From Chryseobacterium capnotolerans (GTDB lineage: Bacteria > Bacteroidota > Bacteroidia > Flavobacteriales > Weeksellaceae), in assembly GCF_021278965.1 (NCBI RefSeq), contig NZ_CP065589.1:563001-627000 (forward strand): DNA of 64,000 bases, given 5' to 3'. The position numbers and the translations under genes are program-made. The notes under the pieces were generated by a model. That model was not told where the DNA came from. It worked only from the letters and a program-made list of their open reading frames with translations, and made no database searches. Below, piece by piece: positions 55,657-64,000 of this stretch. The first letter of the stretch is position 1, and every line of letters begins with the position of its first letter.

Positions 55657-56241
55657 CTATGAACCATATTCTTTCTTCCATTCTTCTGCAGCACCGCTCA
55701 GAACATCATAAAATTCTTCGCCGTACTTTCTGATTAATGGCGTTTTCAGGAATTTATAAACAGGAACCTGAAGTTCTTTTCCAAGCGTACAGGCATCGCT
55801 GCATACATTCCATTCATGATAATTTAAAGCCGTAAATGAAGAGTATTCTGTAACACGGATAGGGTAAAGGTGGCATGAAATAGGTTTCTGCCAGTCTACA
55901 GCACCATCTTCGTATGCTTTTTCAATGCCACATTTCGTAATGCCTTTATCGTCAAAAGTAACATAGGCACATTCACGGTTTTCAACCATAGGAGTAACAT
56001 ACATTCCGTCGTGTGGATCAGTAGTCCATGTACCCTGTTCTTCAAGGGCCTTGATGCCCTCTTGAGTAAGGTAGGGTTTAATTTTGTCAAAAATACCGTC
56101 CAGTATTTCAAGCTCATTTTTGTCCAGTGGAGCTCCTACATCACCTTCCACACAACATGCCCCCTTACATTTGGTAAGGTTGCACACAAATTCTTCGGAA
56201 AAGATTTCCTCAGAAATCAATTTATCGTCTATCTGAATCAT
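55657..56241 (-). CDS. DUF3109 family Cys-rich protein
   Basis: This 194-residue cytoplasmic protein has the Cys set of DUF3109: FVCNLTKCKGACCVEGDVG, VTPMVENRECAYV, GITKCGIEKAYEDG, SCHLYPIRV and WNVCSDACTLGK. The pattern resembles YkgJ/UPF0153-type zinc or iron-sulfur binding proteins. The role is unknown. It lies 6 bp after the DUF6427 membrane protein stop, in the same direction. Confidence 0.9.
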   Translation of the reverse strand: MIQIDDKLISEEIFSEEFVCNLTKCKGACCVEGDVGAPLDKNELEILDGIFDKIKPYLTQEGIKALEEQGTWTTDPHDGMYVTPMVENRECAYVTFDDKGITKCGIEKAYEDGAVDWQKPISCHLYPIRVTEYSSFTALNYHEWNVCSDACTLGKELQVPVYKFLKTPLIRKYGEEFYDVLSGAAEEWKKEYGS

Positions 56242-56247
56242 AATTTT

Positions 56248-57153
56248 TTAAAATAAATCAAAATACGTACCTGCTTTAAAGGTAAGTAAACTTAAAATAA
56301 TAAGCCATAAGCCGGCCTCCTGCATCCAATATTTGGGTAAGAATCTCATCATTCTGCTCAGAATAATACTGGATGGAAATGCCAGAAGCAATAAATATTC
56401 ATAGCTTTTATTCATATATAAAATGATGGTAACAAGCTGAGCTAAGGAAAAGACCAGCAGAAATGTGTATTTGTATCTGCTGATTGGGCTTTTCTTATTG
56501 TAATTTTGAAAATGGTCATATACGGCATAAATAAGCATTAATGCCACGGGAATTAAAGGAAATAATTCCGTATAATCTGTTACGGGTCTCATCTTTCCAA
56601 ACGGGAAATAATCAATATTCCATGAAGTAAACTGAACGAAATACATAACAGAAAAATAACTGAATGCAATCAGAATAATTCCCAAAAGGAATCTGAAAAG
56701 ATTTAAACCTACTTTGGCCGAAGTAGCAATGACGTGGATAATCACAAAAACAGCCATAGGCCAGGTGGTTGGCAGAAAGATAAAGTTTAAAGCAACAATG
56801 GCTCCCACCAATACATATGATTTTTTCCTTATATCCTCATCAGCACTCGTTAAGAGTAGGATCAGAAAGGAATTAGTAAGCAATGAAACGGCAATTCCTA
56901 TATCTAGATTACCCGGATACAATCCAAAAATAAAGAATGTATATAAGAATAGCGGCAAATGGGTCTGATAATTAAGGGCAACACTGTGAAAGCAAAAATA
57001 TCCCAACGCAATTCCCAGAAAAGTAATTCCGGCAATAATTGCTTCATAAGTATTGAAATTCAGTATGTTAAATATTACGACTACTAAAAGAAGACAACCA
57101 ATATAAACAGGAATTGAAAAAATATTGCTTTCTTTTGAAAGTAATTTAAACAT
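56248..57153 (-). CDS. DUF6427 family membrane protein
   Basis: This 301-residue protein has about eight membrane helices (first IPVYIGCLLLVVVIFNILNF). It matches the Bacteroidota DUF6427 family, often encoded divergent to DUF6341 as here. The function is unknown. Its promoter overlaps that of the divergent gene, with a -7 box TAACTTTG at 57170-57177. Confidence 0.82.
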   Translation of the reverse strand: MFKLLSKESNIFSIPVYIGCLLLVVVIFNILNFNTYEAIIAGITFLGIALGYFCFHSVALNYQTHLPLFLYTFFIFGLYPGNLDIGIAVSLLTNSFLILLLTSADEDIRKKSYVLVGAIVALNFIFLPTTWPMAVFVIIHVIATSAKVGLNLFRFLLGIILIAFSYFSVMYFVQFTSWNIDYFPFGKMRPVTDYTELFPLIPVALMLIYAVYDHFQNYNKKSPISRYKYTFLLVFSLAQLVTIILYMNKSYEYLLLLAFPSSIILSRMMRFLPKYWMQEAGLWLIILSLLTFKAGTYFDLF

Positions 57154-57159
57154 TTTTTA

Positions 57160-57177
57160 TAAATTTGTACAAAGTTA
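57160..57177. promoter_or_regulatory. Face-to-face overlapping divergent promoters
   Basis: The plus -7 box TAAATTTG (57160-57167) and the minus -7 box TAACTTTG (57170-57177) lie within 18 bp. Each transcript should start inside or next to the other -7 box, so the two genes share one promoter region of 42 bp between start codons and polymerases should exclude each other. Confidence 0.65.
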
Positions 57178-57195
57178 ATTTAAAAAAGGAAAATA

Positions 57196-57432
57196 ATGAC
57201 GTCTTTCTTTCTATTCTTAAGCAAAGTTTTCAAATCGAGTTTCGCATTCTTTGATACTTTCGGAAATGTTTTAAACTGGATTCTATTTATAGTTTGCTGT
57301 GTATTATTTACTTACTGGTGCTACGTACTGGTTGTAACACTAGGTGGTGACAAAGATAAAGACTATTATTCTCCAACGGAAGGTAAACACCCTTACTACG
57401 ATCCGAATATCTACAAAAAGAAGGTTAATTAA
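57196..57432 (+). CDS. DUF6341 family small membrane protein
   Basis: This 78-residue protein has one central membrane helix (ILFIVCCVLFTYWCYVLVV) and a polar C-terminus GKHPYYDPNIYKKKVN, typical of Bacteroidota DUF6341. It is divergent from DUF6427, an arrangement that suggests joint control. The function is unknown. Confidence 0.82.
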   Translation: MTSFFLFLSKVFKSSFAFFDTFGNVLNWILFIVCCVLFTYWCYVLVVTLGGDKDKDYYSPTEGKHPYYDPNIYKKKVN

Positions 57433-57445
57433 TTGGTTATATAGT

Positions 57446-57483
57446 AAAAAACCGATCAAATAATTTATTTGATCGGTTTTTTT
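57446..57483. terminator. Bidirectional terminator between DUF6341 and USP
   Basis: AAAAAACCGATCAAATAA / TTATTTGATCGGTTTTTT is an 18-bp perfect stem with a two-base loop, serving both convergent genes. Confidence 0.95.
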
Positions 57484-57510
57484 ATACTAACGATTAAAAT
57501 TTTCTTTTAC

Positions 57511-57948
57511 TTAGTCGTGAATAGGAAGTACCAAAACAGGGATATTTGAACTTTTTGTAAGTCCTTTGGTAAGGCTTCCTACAAATACATCATAAATTCC
57601 ACTTCTTCCATGTGATCCCATCACAATATAATCCGCATTTTTGTCTTTGGCATGTTCCAAAATGATATCCTTTGCTAATCCTTGTTTTAAAAGGTGCTCA
57701 CAATCGATATCATGGGCGATAATCCTTTGTTCAATTTTATTAAGCTGAACCAATTCTTCCCGAATTTCATTCGCTTCCACTTCCGGAAAATATTGGAACC
57801 CCATATCACCAATCGCAAAGCCGATATCAGATGGTGCAACATGGATCAGGTAAATTCTACCATTAAGTTGTTTTGCAAATTTTATGGCACCTTCCACCAG
57901 TTGGTCTGTTTTGTCCCCAAAATCTACGGGTAATACAATATTTATCAT
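57511..57948 (-). CDS. Universal stress protein family
   Basis: This 145-residue single-domain USP has the ATP-type signature GSHGRSGIYDVFVGSLTKG (a GxxG pair followed by GS) and the conserved start INIVLPVDFGDKTDQLVEGA. USPs bind nucleotides and help survival under stress. The specific signal is unknown. It faces DUF6341 across a shared terminator. Confidence 0.93.
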   Translation of the reverse strand: MINIVLPVDFGDKTDQLVEGAIKFAKQLNGRIYLIHVAPSDIGFAIGDMGFQYFPEVEANEIREELVQLNKIEQRIIAHDIDCEHLLKQGLAKDIILEHAKDKNADYIVMGSHGRSGIYDVFVGSLTKGLTKSSNIPVLVLPIHD

Positions 57949-58007
57949 AACCTTTCATTTTGTTACCTAAAGATATGAAAAATTTACCAGACTTTTATGT
58001 TAAATAC

Positions 58008-58613
58008 TTATAATATTCGGATGTCAAGAATTTTTTCGTCTTCCAGGTAAGCTTCCAGAATATCATTTTCATCTACTTTTCCTACTCCTTTTGGAGTGCC
58101 TGTATAGATAAGATCACCTACTCTTAAAGTGAAATATTGAGATGCAAAGGCAATAATATCATCAATATTGAAGAGCATATCCTTTGTATTGCCATCCTGA
58201 ACTTTTTCCTTGTTTTTAAGAAGTGAGAAAGAAAGGTTATCAAGAGTAAAGTTCTCCTTTTTAAAGAAATTTCCAACCACAGCAGAACCATCAAAACCCT
58301 TGGCAAGCTCCCATGGAAGTCCTTTTGACTTCAATTCACTCTGAAGATCTCGGGCCGTGAAATCAATCCCTAAACTCAATTCTTCGTAATGTTTGTGAGC
58401 CGTTTCTTTCTGAATGTATTTTCCCCCTTTTGATATCTTTACCACCACTTCAAGCTCATAATGGATATCATTGGAGAATTCAGGGATATAAAAATCATTT
58501 CCCTTCAAAACCGCCGTATCCGGTTTCATAAAAATAACAGGGTTCTCCGGAACTTCGTTTCCTAATTCTTTAGCATGTTCGCTGTAGTTTCTTCCTATGC
58601 AGATGATCTTCAT
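58008..58613 (-). CDS. Fumarylacetoacetate hydrolase family protein
   Basis: This 201-residue FAH-fold protein has CIGRNYSEHAKELGNEVPEN, a metal-binding Glu set (YELEVVVKIS), GIDFTARDLQ and the C-terminal GDLIYTGTPKGVGKV. The small size and lack of an N-terminal domain match YcgM/FAHD1-type acylpyruvases or oxaloacetate decarboxylases. The exact reaction is uncertain. Confidence 0.93.
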   Translation of the reverse strand: MKIICIGRNYSEHAKELGNEVPENPVIFMKPDTAVLKGNDFYIPEFSNDIHYELEVVVKISKGGKYIQKETAHKHYEELSLGIDFTARDLQSELKSKGLPWELAKGFDGSAVVGNFFKKENFTLDNLSFSLLKNKEKVQDGNTKDMLFNIDDIIAFASQYFTLRVGDLIYTGTPKGVGKVDENDILEAYLEDEKILDIRIL

Positions 58614-58686
58614 AATTCTTTATTTTATTTGGGATTGCGTAATTGTGAGAACGAAGCAATCTTCATTATTAATGTAAATATTTTTT

Positions 58687-59091
58687 CTACTCATTCATGG
58701 TAAATTCATTTCCACAATAGTAGCACACAAATTTATGGCTCGTTAGAAATGAAATGCCAAAAAAGCTGGTAGCTCTGTCATCCCTGTAAATATGGTTGGA
58801 CCCACATTTTGGGCATACAAAATCAAACTCCGAATTTTCAATAGTGTGTTCTACTTCTAATGAGTATTGTTCGTTATCTTTATAATCCTGAAGGACCTGA
58901 CCCGCTTTTTCCAGATCTTCTTCAAAAACCTGAAGCTGAATTCCGCCTACGGCCTGAGAAAGCAGCCAATCCGATTGGATAAGCTGTTCATTGGCAATGA
59001 AACTGTTGATCCCATTTTCAGCAAGAATCTGTTTGTCCCTGTTTGCTTCAAGGGCAGTTTCATAAAATTTAAAACGAACGAGATCAGACAT
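58687..59091 (-). CDS. DUF2007 domain protein with zinc ribbon
   Basis: This 134-residue protein has an N-terminal DUF2007 region (FYETALEANRDKQILAENGI, GGIQLQVFEEDLEKAGQVL) and a C-terminal zinc ribbon (FVCPKCGSNHIYRDD, FVCYYCGNEF). DUF2007 is thought to be a signal-transducing protein. It starts 2 bp after the exonuclease stop, so the two genes are probably translated together. Confidence 0.85.
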   Translation of the reverse strand: MSDLVRFKFYETALEANRDKQILAENGINSFIANEQLIQSDWLLSQAVGGIQLQVFEEDLEKAGQVLQDYKDNEQYSLEVEHTIENSEFDFVCPKCGSNHIYRDDRATSFFGISFLTSHKFVCYYCGNEFTMNE

Positions 59092-59093
59092 AT

Positions 59094-59858
59094 TTAAAAT
59101 CTGCTTGACAGTTGAATCTTAGTGAATACTTTCTTCGTATATAAAGGAAAATCTGCATTCTGAAGCCATCCAAAGTATCCAAGATCCTTTTGGAAAACTG
59201 CTTTTACACCTTGTCCCTTATATTTTCCGAAGTTGAAAACTTCTTCCTGCTTATCGTTATACCCAATAAACCCGGCAAGATCTGCATTTTTGTTATGGAA
59301 AGTAAATTCGCTTAATGGAGCAATTTCCTTCGGAATATCATCATATTTCCCCACTTGCGCATCCAGAACTTCAAACGTTGCCATTACATCAGCTTCAGCA
59401 GAGTGTGCATTTTCTAATGTTTTTCCACAGTAAAACTGGTAGGCTGCTCCAAGGTTTCTAGGTTCTTTTTTATGGAAAATAGTCTGCGCATCTACCAATT
59501 TGAATTTGCTAAGATCAAAATCCATTCCTACTCTAAGCAATTCTTCAGCTAAAAGGGGGACGTCAAATCTGTTAGAATTAAAACCTCCCAGGTCAGTTCC
59601 GGTAATCATTTCCATGATTTTGGAAGCGATTTCCCTGAAGGTAGGCGCATCTTTTACATCCTCATCATAGATTCCGTGAATTTCACTGCTTTCTTTTGGA
59701 ATCGGCATTTCAGGGTTCACTTTCCAGGTTTTGCTTTCTCTGGAGGCATCCGGATTTACTTTTAAAATACAGATTTCCACAATTCTGTCTTTTCCGATGT
59801 TAGTTCCTGTGGTTTCCAGGTCAAAAATACAAAGGGGTTTATGGAGTTTTAAGTTCAT
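59094..59858 (-). CDS. DnaQ-like 3'-5' exonuclease (DEDDh)
   Basis: This 254-residue enzyme has exonuclease motif I FDLETTGTNIGKDRIVEI, motif II around GGFNSNRFDVPLL and motif III HSAEADVMATFEV (DEDDh, His in the last motif). The C-terminal part has FNFGKYKGQGVKAV, as in DNA polymerase III epsilon-like proteins of Bacteroidota. It probably acts in proofreading or DNA repair; no polymerase subunit is adjacent. Confidence 0.92.
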   Translation of the reverse strand: MNLKLHKPLCIFDLETTGTNIGKDRIVEICILKVNPDASRESKTWKVNPEMPIPKESSEIHGIYDEDVKDAPTFREIASKIMEMITGTDLGGFNSNRFDVPLLAEELLRVGMDFDLSKFKLVDAQTIFHKKEPRNLGAAYQFYCGKTLENAHSAEADVMATFEVLDAQVGKYDDIPKEIAPLSEFTFHNKNADLAGFIGYNDKQEEVFNFGKYKGQGVKAVFQKDLGYFGWLQNADFPLYTKKVFTKIQLSSRF

Positions 59859-59915
59859 ATTGCTTATTAATAATTTGAAAATGTGTTAATTTGAAAATAA
59901 AAAGTTCTCAACTTC

Positions 59916-60629
59916 CTATTTTAATTGTCTTTGAAAAATAAGGGATACTACCATATAATAAATCACCAGCATCGGGATTCCTACAGTCTTGAAGATAGCA
60001 AGAATAGCAATTCCACCTACTAATAGTACAATTTTGGGATAATTGTCTTTTAATGCTTTGGATTTAAACTTCATCGCCATCATTTTAATCGGGCTGATAA
60101 GAAGCCAAGATGTAAGGAATGAAAGGATGATAAGCAGTAATGGATTGTCAAACAGGAAGCTGAATGCTCCGGTTTCTTTAAAAGCATAGTATAATCCAAA
60201 TAAAAGAACCGTGTTGGTAGGTGTATTTAATCCTTTAAAATAATATCTCTGCTCCTCATCAAGATTGAAAATAGCAAGTCTTAGACAAGAGAAAATAGTT
60301 ACTACCAGACCGATATATTTAATTTCAAATGGGAAATGAAGCCCAAGAAGCTCAGTTCCGAATGGCTCAAGTGCTTTATACATGGTGAGTCCCGGAATAA
60401 CTCCAAAACTTACCATATCCGCAAGAGAATCAAGCTGAAGTCCCAGGTTCGAGTTTGATTTTAATGCTCTGGCCACAAATCCATCAAAAAAATCAAAAAT
60501 AGCGGAGAGAATCAGGCATATTGCCGTTGTTTGATAGTCTCCCAAAATAAGATGTATTACACCTACGCAACCCGCAAATAGATTAGCCAGAGTCAAGGCA
60601 TTGGCTAGATTATTCTTTATAAAATCCAT
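59916..60629 (-). CDS. pssA: CDP-diacylglycerol-serine O-phosphatidyltransferase
   Basis: PssA makes phosphatidylserine, the precursor of phosphatidylethanolamine, in the inner membrane. The 237-residue protein has the CDP-alcohol phosphotransferase motif DGFVARALKSNSNLGLQLD followed by SLAD (DGx2ARx8Gx3Dx3D), preceded by NLFAGCVGVIHLILGD, and about eight membrane helices. Length and motif are diagnostic for the type II PssA of Bacteroidota. The divergent LTA-synthase-like gene lies 89 bp away. Confidence 0.94.
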   Translation of the reverse strand: MDFIKNNLANALTLANLFAGCVGVIHLILGDYQTTAICLILSAIFDFFDGFVARALKSNSNLGLQLDSLADMVSFGVIPGLTMYKALEPFGTELLGLHFPFEIKYIGLVVTIFSCLRLAIFNLDEEQRYYFKGLNTPTNTVLLFGLYYAFKETGAFSFLFDNPLLLIILSFLTSWLLISPIKMMAMKFKSKALKDNYPKIVLLVGGIAILAIFKTVGIPMLVIYYMVVSLIFQRQLK

Positions 60630-60706
60630 AAGTACAAAATTACAGTTTTTAAAAATTCTAGCTCAAAATAATATGCACTAAAAAACGCCATAAAGCGATT
60701 TTGATG

Positions 60707-60714
60707 TAAATTTG
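60707..60714 (+). promoter_or_regulatory. -7 element directly before the LTA-synthase-like gene (possible leaderless mRNA)
   Basis: TAAATTTG ends four bases before the ATG at 60719, the same tight spacing as for queD. Transcription should begin at or near the start codon. Confidence 0.55.
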
Positions 60715-60718
60715 CCCC

Positions 60719-62646
60719 ATGAAATTTTTAAAAGGATTTAGAAAACAGGAAGTTCTGGCATTGCTTTACAGGATTTTTTTAGCCTATGCTTTTTATCAGA
60801 TTGCAAGACTTTTATTTTGGTATTTTAATAAAGACCTGATTAAGGTAGACTCTGTTTCAGAGTATCTTAAGCTTGCTTATCATGGGATAGCCTTCGATAC
60901 CACTGCTATATTGTATGTGAATGCATTATTCATATTGTTAAGTCTTTTACCCTTGGTTATCAATACAAAAAAGGGTTTCAGAAAGTTCTTTTCTGGGTTT
61001 ACTTTTTGACTAATGGTTTGGCATATGGGATGAATTTCGGAGATTTTATTTACTATAAATTCTCTCAGGCAAGGCTTACTTCGGCCGTATTTCAGGTGGC
61101 AGAACACGAATCCAATGTTTCCCAGACCCTCATGATTTCCGTTGGTGAGCATCCTTTTGTGCTGATCTGGTTTATTGTTTTAATGGGATTATGGGTTTTT
61201 CTTTATAAAAAAATAAAGGTTAAAGAGACGAAACCTACTCAATTACTTCCTTATTTTTTATCTTCCATTGTTACCTTGTGTATTACAGCCGTTTTGGTAG
61301 TAGGAGGAATCAGGGGGGATTTCAAACATAGTACAAGACCTATCAATATGGTGGATGCTACCCGTTTTGTAACCAATCCATTGCAGGGAAATTTGGTTCT
61401 CAACAGTACATTCTCTTTCTTCAGAACTTTAAATACCAATAATTTCAAGGAAGTTCATTTTGTAGATCAGAAATATATTGCGGAAAATGTTCAACCCGTT
61501 AAGCAATATGACAGAAAAGTAGAAGACCGTCCCAATATTGTTATTTTTATTGTAGAGTCGTTTGGGAGAGAGTATTCGGGAGCTTTTAATAAAGATAAAA
61601 ACATCAAAGATTACGTTTCCTATACTCCGTTTATGGATAGTCTGGCGTCCAAGAGTCTTATTTTTCCAAATACTTTTGCCAATGGAAGGCAGTCTATCCA
61701 CGGAATGAGTAGTGTTTTGGCAGGAATCCCAAGTCTTGCTGATGCTTTTACAGGTTCTCCGTACTCCAACCAAAAAATACAGTCTATTGTTTCTGTTTGT
61801 AATGAATTGGGATATGATACTTCTTTTTACCACGGAGCACCTAATGGTTCTATGGGATTTCTTGGATTTGGAAATATTTTAGGGTTTAAGCACTATTTCG
61901 GGAAGACAGAATATAATCACGATGAAGATTTTGATGGAATGTGGGCGATCTGGGATGAACCGTTCCTTCAGTATTTTGCTAAAAATGTAGGAAAGAAACA
62001 GCCTTTTATGACTACTGTTTTTACAGCATCCTCTCACCACCCATTCAAGATTCCTGAAAAGTATCAGGGGAAATTCAAAAAAGGGAAAATAGAAATGCAT
62101 GAGCCGATACAGTATACGGATTATGCCATTAAGAAATATTTTGAAACGGCTAAAAAACAACCCTGGTTTCACAATACGATTTTCATCTTCACAGGAGATC
62201 ATACCAACCAGGTGTATTATCCGGAATATGAAAAAGCAATGAATCGTTTTGCTGTTCCATTGGTTTTATATTCTCCTAATCCAGAATACCAACTTAAAGG
62301 TGAAAATCCTGAGATTGCTCAGCAAATAGATATTTATCCTACACTAGCAGACCTGATTGGTTACAACAAACCTATCAGAAGCTGGGGGAGAAGTTTGGTA
62401 AGTGATAAAAAATACCCGGGGATTATGGTAAATTCAGATGGAAGTAATGAGCAGTTTATCATCGGAAATTATATTTATCGTTTTGATGGCAAGGATATTG
62501 TCGGAGTATATGATAAATCTGACCTTGCCCTTGAAAAGAATCTGATTGGCCAATTAAAAACCCCTGAAGTAGAACAGGGAAAACAAACGGCAAAAGCTTG
62601 GTATCAGGATTATATGGATAGGGTGATTAATAGAAAGCTTAATTAA
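60719..62646 (+). pseudogene. LTA-synthase-like sulfatase-family membrane enzyme, -1 frameshift
   Basis: The first frame (60719-61009) holds about two membrane helices and ends SGFTF. Restoring T6 in the run at 61003-61007 gives FTFLTNGLAYGMNF and joins the rest (to 62646), about 642 residues. The extracytoplasmic part has the sulfatase-fold set: IFIVESFGREYSGAF, a nucleophile region FANGRQSIHGMSSV, QYTDYAIKKYF and FTGDHTNQ, with metal ligands Asp/His. These enzymes move phosphoglycerol or phosphoethanolamine groups onto surface polymers or lipids. In Bacteroidota the acceptor is unknown. Confidence 0.9.
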
Positions 62647-62769
62647 GTGAATCCATTTATAAGGTCTTTTATGCTTTGTATAATAAAAGTTTTTGTTCGT
62701 TAAGAATTAATTTATATTTTTATCAATACATAGAAAAGTATATTGTATTAAAATTAAAACTATAGAAAT

Positions 62770-63189
62770 ATGAAAAAAATAATGTTCACATTTGCACTTT
62801 CTTTATTTGGTGTGATGACATTTGCACAGATAGAAGGAAAGTGGAAGACAGTAGATGATGAAACCAAGCAGGCTAAATCTATTGTTGAAATCTTCAAGAA
62901 GTCAGACGGAAAGTATTATGGAAAGGTTTCTCAGTTATTGATAAAACCTGCTGATCCTAACTGTACCGCTTGTAAAGATGATAGGAAAGGTAAACCAATC
63001 TTAGGATTAGAAATCATTAGAGGATTGAAAAAAGAAGGTGATGAATTTACCGGAGGTAGTATTACTGACCCTAAAACAGGTAAAACTTATAAATGTACCA
63101 TTACAAAAAGCGGAGATAAGCTTAATGTAAGAGGGTATTTGGGATTATCATTATTAGGAAGAACCCAGGTTTGGGAGAAAGCTAATTAA
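62770..63189 (+). CDS. DUF2147 family secreted protein
   Basis: This 139-residue protein has a signal peptide (MFTFALSLFGVMTFAQ). It then matches DUF2147: IEGKWKTVDDETKQAKSIVE, a Cys pair NCTACKDDRKGKPILGLEI, and WEKAN at the end. The beta-rich fold is lipocalin-like; the function is unknown, with some homologues linked to acid or envelope stress. It is monocistronic with a clear terminator. Confidence 0.9.
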   Translation: MKKIMFTFALSLFGVMTFAQIEGKWKTVDDETKQAKSIVEIFKKSDGKYYGKVSQLLIKPADPNCTACKDDRKGKPILGLEIIRGLKKEGDEFTGGSITDPKTGKTYKCTITKSGDKLNVRGYLGLSLLGRTQVWEKAN

Positions 63190-63210
63190 TATAAGTTTAA
63201 ATAGAATTTT

Positions 63211-63246
63211 AAAATGGCATTTCAGAAATGAAATGTCATTTTTTTT
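63211..63246 (+). terminator. DUF2147 terminator
   Basis: AAAATGGCATTTC / GAAATGTCATTTT form a stem (one G-U pair) followed by TTTTTT. Confidence 0.88.
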
Positions 63247-63288
63247 GGAAAATATGTAACGAAAATAAAATCTCCCCACTTATAGATT

Positions 63289-63786
63289 ATGAGCACCGGA
63301 CAGGAGAAAATATTTATCGAATTTTTTAAGCCTAATCAAAAGCTTATCCACAAAATATGTAGGATATATACAGACAATGCTGAAGATCATGAAGACCTTT
63401 TCCAGGAAATCACCATTCAGTTATGGAAATCATTTTCCACATTTAAAGGAGATTCCAAGTTTTCTACCTGGATGTATCGTGTAGCGCTTAATACGGCGAT
63501 TACACTATTCAGAAAACCTAAGAAACAGAACTCGCAAGCAGTAGATGTTGATGTCTCATCCCTTAGAATAGAGTACGAAACTTACGAAGATGACGAGCAT
63601 AAACTGCAAAAAATGTATAAGGCAATCTATGAGTTGTCTGATGTAGAGAAAGCTTTAATCATGATGTATCTGGAAGATAAACCTTATAAAGAAATAGGGG
63701 AGATCCTTGGTATTACAGAAGGGAATGCAAGAGTAAAAATGAACAGAGCAAAAAATAATTTGAAAACCAAAATAAACACAAAATAA
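63289..63786 (+). CDS. ECF-type RNA polymerase sigma factor
   Basis: This 165-residue sigma factor has region 2 (NAEDHEDLFQEITIQLWKSF, TFKGDSKFSTWMYRVALNTA) and region 4 (LIMMYLEDKPYKEIGEILGI, TEGNARVKMNRAKNNLKTK) and no region 3. A small gene starts 1 bp after it and is probably its partner. ECF factors typically direct a stress or surface regulon. Its target promoters cannot be found from one window. Confidence 0.95.
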   Translation: MSTGQEKIFIEFFKPNQKLIHKICRIYTDNAEDHEDLFQEITIQLWKSFSTFKGDSKFSTWMYRVALNTAITLFRKPKKQNSQAVDVDVSSLRIEYETYEDDEHKLQKMYKAIYELSDVEKALIMMYLEDKPYKEIGEILGITEGNARVKMNRAKNNLKTKINTK

Positions 63787-63787
63787 T

Positions 63788-64000
63788 ATGGACGAATTAG
63801 AATTATTGAAAAAAGACTGGAATAAAGAATCATATGATTTTAAAGAATATTCCGAAAATGATATTTATAATATGATAAAGCATAAATCTGTTTCTGTAAC
63901 CAAAACTTTACTTCTTATCGGTATGGTTGAACTTGTATTATGGGCCTTGTATGGGTGTCTGGATGAGCAGTTTCCTTATATAAGAGTTGCTTTATTTTTA
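63788..64000 (+). CDS. Membrane protein partner of the ECF sigma factor (truncated by the window)
   Basis: ATG at 63788 opens MDELELLKKDWNKESYDFKE, followed by a membrane helix (VTKTLLLIGMVELVLWALYG). About 71 residues are visible and the frame is open at the window end. Its position directly behind an ECF sigma factor suggests an anti-sigma or co-expressed membrane partner, but the visible part shows no anti-sigma motif. Confidence 0.75.
   Translation, partial: MDELELLKKDWNKESYDFKEYSENDIYNMIKHKSVSVTKTLLLIGMVELVLWALYGCLDEQFPYIRVALFL

Overview
The window is AT-rich DNA from a Bacteroidota/Flavobacteriia bacterium, most likely Chryseobacterium or a close relative. Evidence seen directly: many genes are preceded by the Bacteroidota -7 box TAnnTTTG, Shine-Dalgarno sites are weak or absent, one gene carries a type IX secretion (Por) C-terminal sorting domain, and several genes belong to Bacteroidota-restricted families (DUF4290, DUF6427, DUF6341, DUF6443-RHS, SpvB-like YD proteins). 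The genus is inferred from overall gene content and intergenic repeat style and cannot be proven here.

Layout. 1-4.9 kb: a truncated sensor kinase and its OmpR-type regulator, a permuted NlpC/P60 lipoprotein, a NIL-domain protein behind a palindromic operator, then murA coupled to DUF4290. 5-7.6 kb: a GH13 alpha-amylase lipoprotein, a DCC thiol oxidoreductase and a haem-binding CxxCH protein. 7.6-8.4 kb: a gene-free block with a five-copy ~99-bp tandem array, bounded by a 16-bp inverted repeat. 8.6-10.9 kb: katG, broken by one extra base.

10.9-24.5 kb is the main accessory island, a 13-kb unidirectional (minus-strand) polymorphic-toxin locus. In transcription order it holds a T9SS-sorted beta-propeller-like protein, a giant SpvB-like YD-repeat protein, a small ORF, a full-length DUF6443/RHS protein with a phospholipase-C-like tip, and a membrane-protein immunity candidate. 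Two orphan RHS tips follow. Each begins with a near-identical copy of the RHS core, diverges into a different C-terminal toxin (one with a clear HExxH peptidase motif), and is followed by its own lipoprotein immunity candidate and terminator. This looks like a core-tip-immunity-terminator cassette array that can replace the expressed tip by recombination.

24.8-49.3 kb is mostly housekeeping: tRNA-Gln, der, upp, ComF, a RamB-like regulator divergent from aceB-aceA (glyoxylate shunt) with palindromic operators between them, OmpH/Skp, a thioesterase, a beta-lactamase-like hydrolase and erythromycin-esterase pair, queD, lpxH, a LuxE-like enzyme, aqpZ, an M15-like DUF5715 protein, a membrane protein/histidine kinase/LuxR-type regulator set, a DUF2235 hydrolase whose nucleophile Ser is replaced by Gly, and an ABC-F ATPase. 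49.4-53.1 kb is a TonB receptor locus with a His/Cys-rich small protein and a lipoprotein. 53.2-64 kb holds tig, a LolA-like protein, DUF3109, DUF6427/DUF6341 from a very compact divergent promoter, USP, an FAH-family enzyme, DUF2007, a DnaQ-like exonuclease, pssA, an LTA-synthase-like sulfatase, DUF2147, and an ECF sigma factor with a truncated partner.

A recurring oddity: seven genes (katG, the T9SS protein, orphan tip B, its immunity lipoprotein, the histidine kinase, the TonB receptor and the LTA-synthase-like gene) each carry one single-base indel, always in or next to an A/T homopolymer. Six look like deletions and one like an insertion. Homopolymer errors in the assembly explain this most simply, but contingency switching is not excluded.
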